Below are positions 6,007-7,667 of a stretch of DNA of 7,667 nucleotides, in pieces. Within the stretch, counting starts at the first letter, position 1, and each line of letters opens with the position of its first letter. A model generated the notes under the pieces. The model was not told where the DNA came from and made no database searches. It saw nothing but the letters and a program-made list of their open reading frames with translations. The stretch comes from an uncultured Caulobacterales bacterium (GTDB lineage: Bacteria > Pseudomonadota > Alphaproteobacteria > Caulobacterales > Caulobacteraceae), in NCBI GenBank assembly GCA_903903715.1, contig CAIUZX010000415.1, forward strand, positions 1 to 7,667, written 5' to 3'. The position numbers and the translations under genes were made by a program.

Positions 6007-7392
6007 ATGACGCTTCGCAACTACGACATCGCTGAACTCCGCCGGCTCGATGTGGCGCACCACCTTCCTGCGCAGCAGGACCACGGGCTCATGCAGAAGC
6101 TCGGAGGGTCGACCATCATCACGCGGGCCAGCGGCTGCCACATCTATGACGGAGATGGCCGCGCCATTCTGGACGGCATGGCGGGACTATGGTGCGTCCA
6201 GGTTGGTTACGGGCGCGAGGAGTTGGCGCGGGTCGCCTACGACCAGATGGTCGAGCTTCCCTACTACAACACGTTCTTCAAGACCGCGACGCCACCCGCG
6301 GTGAACCTCGCCGCCAAGATCGCCAGCGTGCTCGGCGGCAACCTCACACACGTCTTCTTCAACAGCTCGGGTTCCGAGGCGATCGACACTTTGATCCGCC
6401 TCGCCCGCTTCTACTGGAGCGCCAAGGGACAACCGGACAGAAACATCATCATTGCGCGGCATAACGCCTATCACGGTTCGACCATCGGCGGTGTGAGCCT
6501 GGGCGGCATGTCCCCCATGCGATCCCAGGGCGGACCACTCGTGCCCGGCTTTGAGCACATCATGCAGCCCTATGCTTTCAATCTGGGCTTCGGCGAAGAC
6601 GAGGAGGCCTTTTGCAATAGGGCCGTGGCCGCGCTGGAGGAGCGGATTCTTGAAGTCGGCCCAGAAAATGTCGCCGCCTTCATCGGCGAGCCGGTGCAGG
6701 GCGCCGGCGGTGTGATCATCCCACCAGCCGGCTATTGGCCGAAGATCGAAGCCGTTTGCCGAAAGTACGGCATTCTTCTGATCTGCGACGAAGTAATCTG
6801 CGGCTTCGGACGTCTGGGCGCCTGGTTCGGCTTCCAGAAGTACGGCGTGAAGCCGGATCTGGTGTCCATGGCCAAGGGTCTGTCGTCCGGTTACCTACCG
6901 ATCTCAGCGGTGGGCGTGGCGGACCATATTGTGGAGGTGCTGCGGGGCTATGGAGACGACTTCATCCACGGCTACACCTATTCAGGACACCCGACCTGCG
7001 CAGCGGTGGCCCTGGCCAATATCGAGATCATCCAGCGCGAAGGTCTGGTCGAGCGCGTGGCCAGCGATATCGGCCCGTACGCGCAAGCCGCCTTCGCCTC
7101 CCTGACCGATCATCCTCTGGTCGGACAGGCGCGAATGACGGGCCTGATCGGCGCGGTCGAGATCGTCAGCGAACCGGGCACGAACCATCGCTTCGGCGGG
7201 AAGGAAGGCAAGGCGGGTCCGATCGTTCGCGATCTGTGTATCGCCAACGGCCTGATGGTTCGCGCCATTCGCGACAGCCTCGTCTTCTGCCCGCCCCTGG
7301 TGATCAGCCGTGAGGAAGTCGACACGGCCGTAGGCATTCTTCGCCGCTCTCTGGACGAGGCCGCCCCTCGTCTGAAGGCGATAACGGCTTAG
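6007..7392 (+). CDS. spuC: Class III PLP-dependent aminotransferase, putrescine-pyruvate aminotransferase (SpuC)-like
   Basis: This enzyme probably moves an amino group from putrescine (or a related omega-amine such as GABA) to pyruvate, giving 4-aminobutanal and alanine in the cytoplasm. Its 461 residues match the family length (about 450-465). The opening LDVAHHLPAQQDH resembles the LDRDHH start of SpuC-type enzymes. PLP-binding features are SSGSEA (120-125, phosphate contact), AYHG (154-157, ring-stacking residue Y155), GEPVQGAGG (227-235), DEV with D261 (pairs with the pyridine nitrogen), SMAKGLSSGY with the Schiff-base Lys290, and TYSGHP (325-330). All key residues are present. Class III aminotransferases of this type overlap in specificity, so omega-amino acid:pyruvate or GABA:pyruvate activity is possible. 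The polyamine importer upstream and the SpdH-like gene downstream favour a polyamine role. Confidence 0.88.
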   Translation: MTLRNYDIAELRRLDVAHHLPAQQDHGLMQKLGGSTIITRASGCHIYDGDGRAILDGMAGLWCVQVGYGREELARVAYDQMVELPYYNTFFKTATPPAVNLAAKIASVLGGNLTHVFFNSSGSEAIDTLIRLARFYWSAKGQPDRNIIIARHNAYHGSTIGGVSLGGMSPMRSQGGPLVPGFEHIMQPYAFNLGFGEDEEAFCNRAVAALEERILEVGPENVAAFIGEPVQGAGGVIIPPAGYWPKIEAVCRKYGILLICDEVICGFGRLGAWFGFQKYGVKPDLVSMAKGLSSGYLPISAVGVADHIVEVLRGYGDDFIHGYTYSGHPTCAAVALANIEIIQREGLVERVASDIGPYAQAAFASLTDHPLVGQARMTGLIGAVEIVSEPGTNHRFGGKEGKAGPIVRDLCIANGLMVRAIRDSLVFCPPLVISREEVDTAVGILRRSLDEAAPRLKAITA

Positions 7393-7402
7393 CAGAACGC
7401 TC

Positions 7403-7407
7403 GGGAG
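7403..7407 (+). promoter_or_regulatory. Ribosome binding site deciding the start of the SpdH-like gene
   Basis: GGGAG lies 8 bases before the ATG at 7416. The second in-frame ATG at 7428 has no such site, so 7416 is preferred. Confidence 0.5.
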
Positions 7408-7415
7408 CACGTCGG

Positions 7416-7667
7416 ATGGGTCGACGCATGTCGAAGCAGGATCGAGAACTGGGTCTTGACCGGTCGATCCATCGCCGTGACCTGCTGAACGGCGTCGCCG
7501 TCGCGATGGGGGCATTGACGGTCCCATTCCCCGCGTCAGCGGAAACGCCGTGGGCGCAGGATCTGCCCGGCTACTACCCGCCCCGTCTGCAAGGCCTGCG
7601 CGGGAGTCACCCGGGCGCGTTTGAATCCGCACACGCGCTCAGGGATGGCTTGGCGCCCGCGTCTGTC
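7416..7667 (+). CDS. spdH: Tat-exported FAD-dependent oxidoreductase, spermidine dehydrogenase (SpdH)-like, N-terminal part (3' end outside window)
   Basis: The 84 visible residues run open to the right edge. They begin with a charged segment (SKQDRELGLDR), then a twin-arginine motif SIHRRDLLNG (R20-R21), a short hydrophobic run, and a likely signal peptidase site ASA after residue 42. The segment GYYPPRLQGLRGSHPGAFE followed by SAHALRDG (52-78) is, as I recall, the conserved N-terminal region of proteins annotated as FAD-dependent oxidoreductase or spermidine dehydrogenase. SpdH of Pseudomonas aeruginosa oxidatively cleaves spermidine and spermine. The FAD-binding GxGxxG motif would lie just beyond the window, so cofactor binding cannot be confirmed here. 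The Tat signal predicts a folded, cofactor-loaded enzyme acting outside the cytoplasm. The gene begins 23 bases after the aminotransferase gene and is probably in the same operon. Tat export is fairly sure; the substrate assignment relies on recalled similarity and neighbours. Confidence 0.7.
   Translation, partial: MGRRMSKQDRELGLDRSIHRRDLLNGVAVAMGALTVPFPASAETPWAQDLPGYYPPRLQGLRGSHPGAFESAHALRDGLAPASV

Noticed and set aside
6982..7632. Antisense open frame of about 216 codons opposite the aminotransferase and SpdH-like genes
   Set aside because: It spans two clear + strand genes and their junction, has low-complexity Arg/Pro/Asp-rich composition and no family motif.
1..7667. CRISPR array, tRNA/rRNA, insertion sequence or phage genes
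   Set aside because: No spaced direct repeats, RNA gene signatures, transposase motifs or terminal inverted repeats were seen; the window is almost entirely metabolic and transport genes.

Overview
The window is most simply read as a chromosomal segment of a GC-rich Gram-negative bacterium, probably a proteobacterium. An alphaproteobacterium is the best guess, but no marker here fixes the taxon. The reasons are high third-position G/C, dense gene packing, twin-arginine signal sequences, a PotD-type binding protein with a lipobox-like cysteine, and pathway genes of the kind known from Pseudomonas spu/spd and Escherichia pot/puu loci. All genes lie on the + strand.

Layout: (1) Bases 2-400 hold the 3' part of an HPP-family membrane protein, cut by the window's left edge. 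(2) Bases 401-535 are a short intergenic region with a plausible sigma-70 promoter and several small palindromes that could be operators. (3) Bases 536-7667 look like one polyamine operon. It contains a glutamine-synthetase-family gamma-glutamylpolyamine synthetase, a PotD-like binding protein, two PotB/PotC-type permeases, a PotA-type ATPase, a class III (SpuC-like) aminotransferase, and the start of a Tat-exported oxidoreductase resembling spermidine dehydrogenase (SpdH), which runs off the right edge. Junctions are tight: 8-nt overlap, 18-nt gap, 4-nt ATGA overlap, 4-nt gap, 43-nt gap and 23-nt gap. There is no convincing terminator between these genes.

How they work together (inference from family knowledge): the exported oxidoreductase would cleave spermidine or spermine outside the cytoplasm. 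The ABC importer would bring di- or polyamines in. The imported amines would then be transaminated to an aminoaldehyde by the SpuC-like enzyme, or gamma-glutamylated by the PuuA-like ligase. Both routes lead toward GABA and succinate in organisms where they are complete. The remaining enzymes (gamma-glutamyl-GABA hydrolase, aminoaldehyde dehydrogenase, GABA transaminase) are not in the window and could lie downstream.

I see no wholly new system, mobile element, CRISPR array or RNA gene. The points most worth following up are the combination of three polyamine-degrading chemistries with their importer in one operon, the unusual predicted ligand pocket of the binding protein, and the inverted-repeat cluster upstream of the operon.
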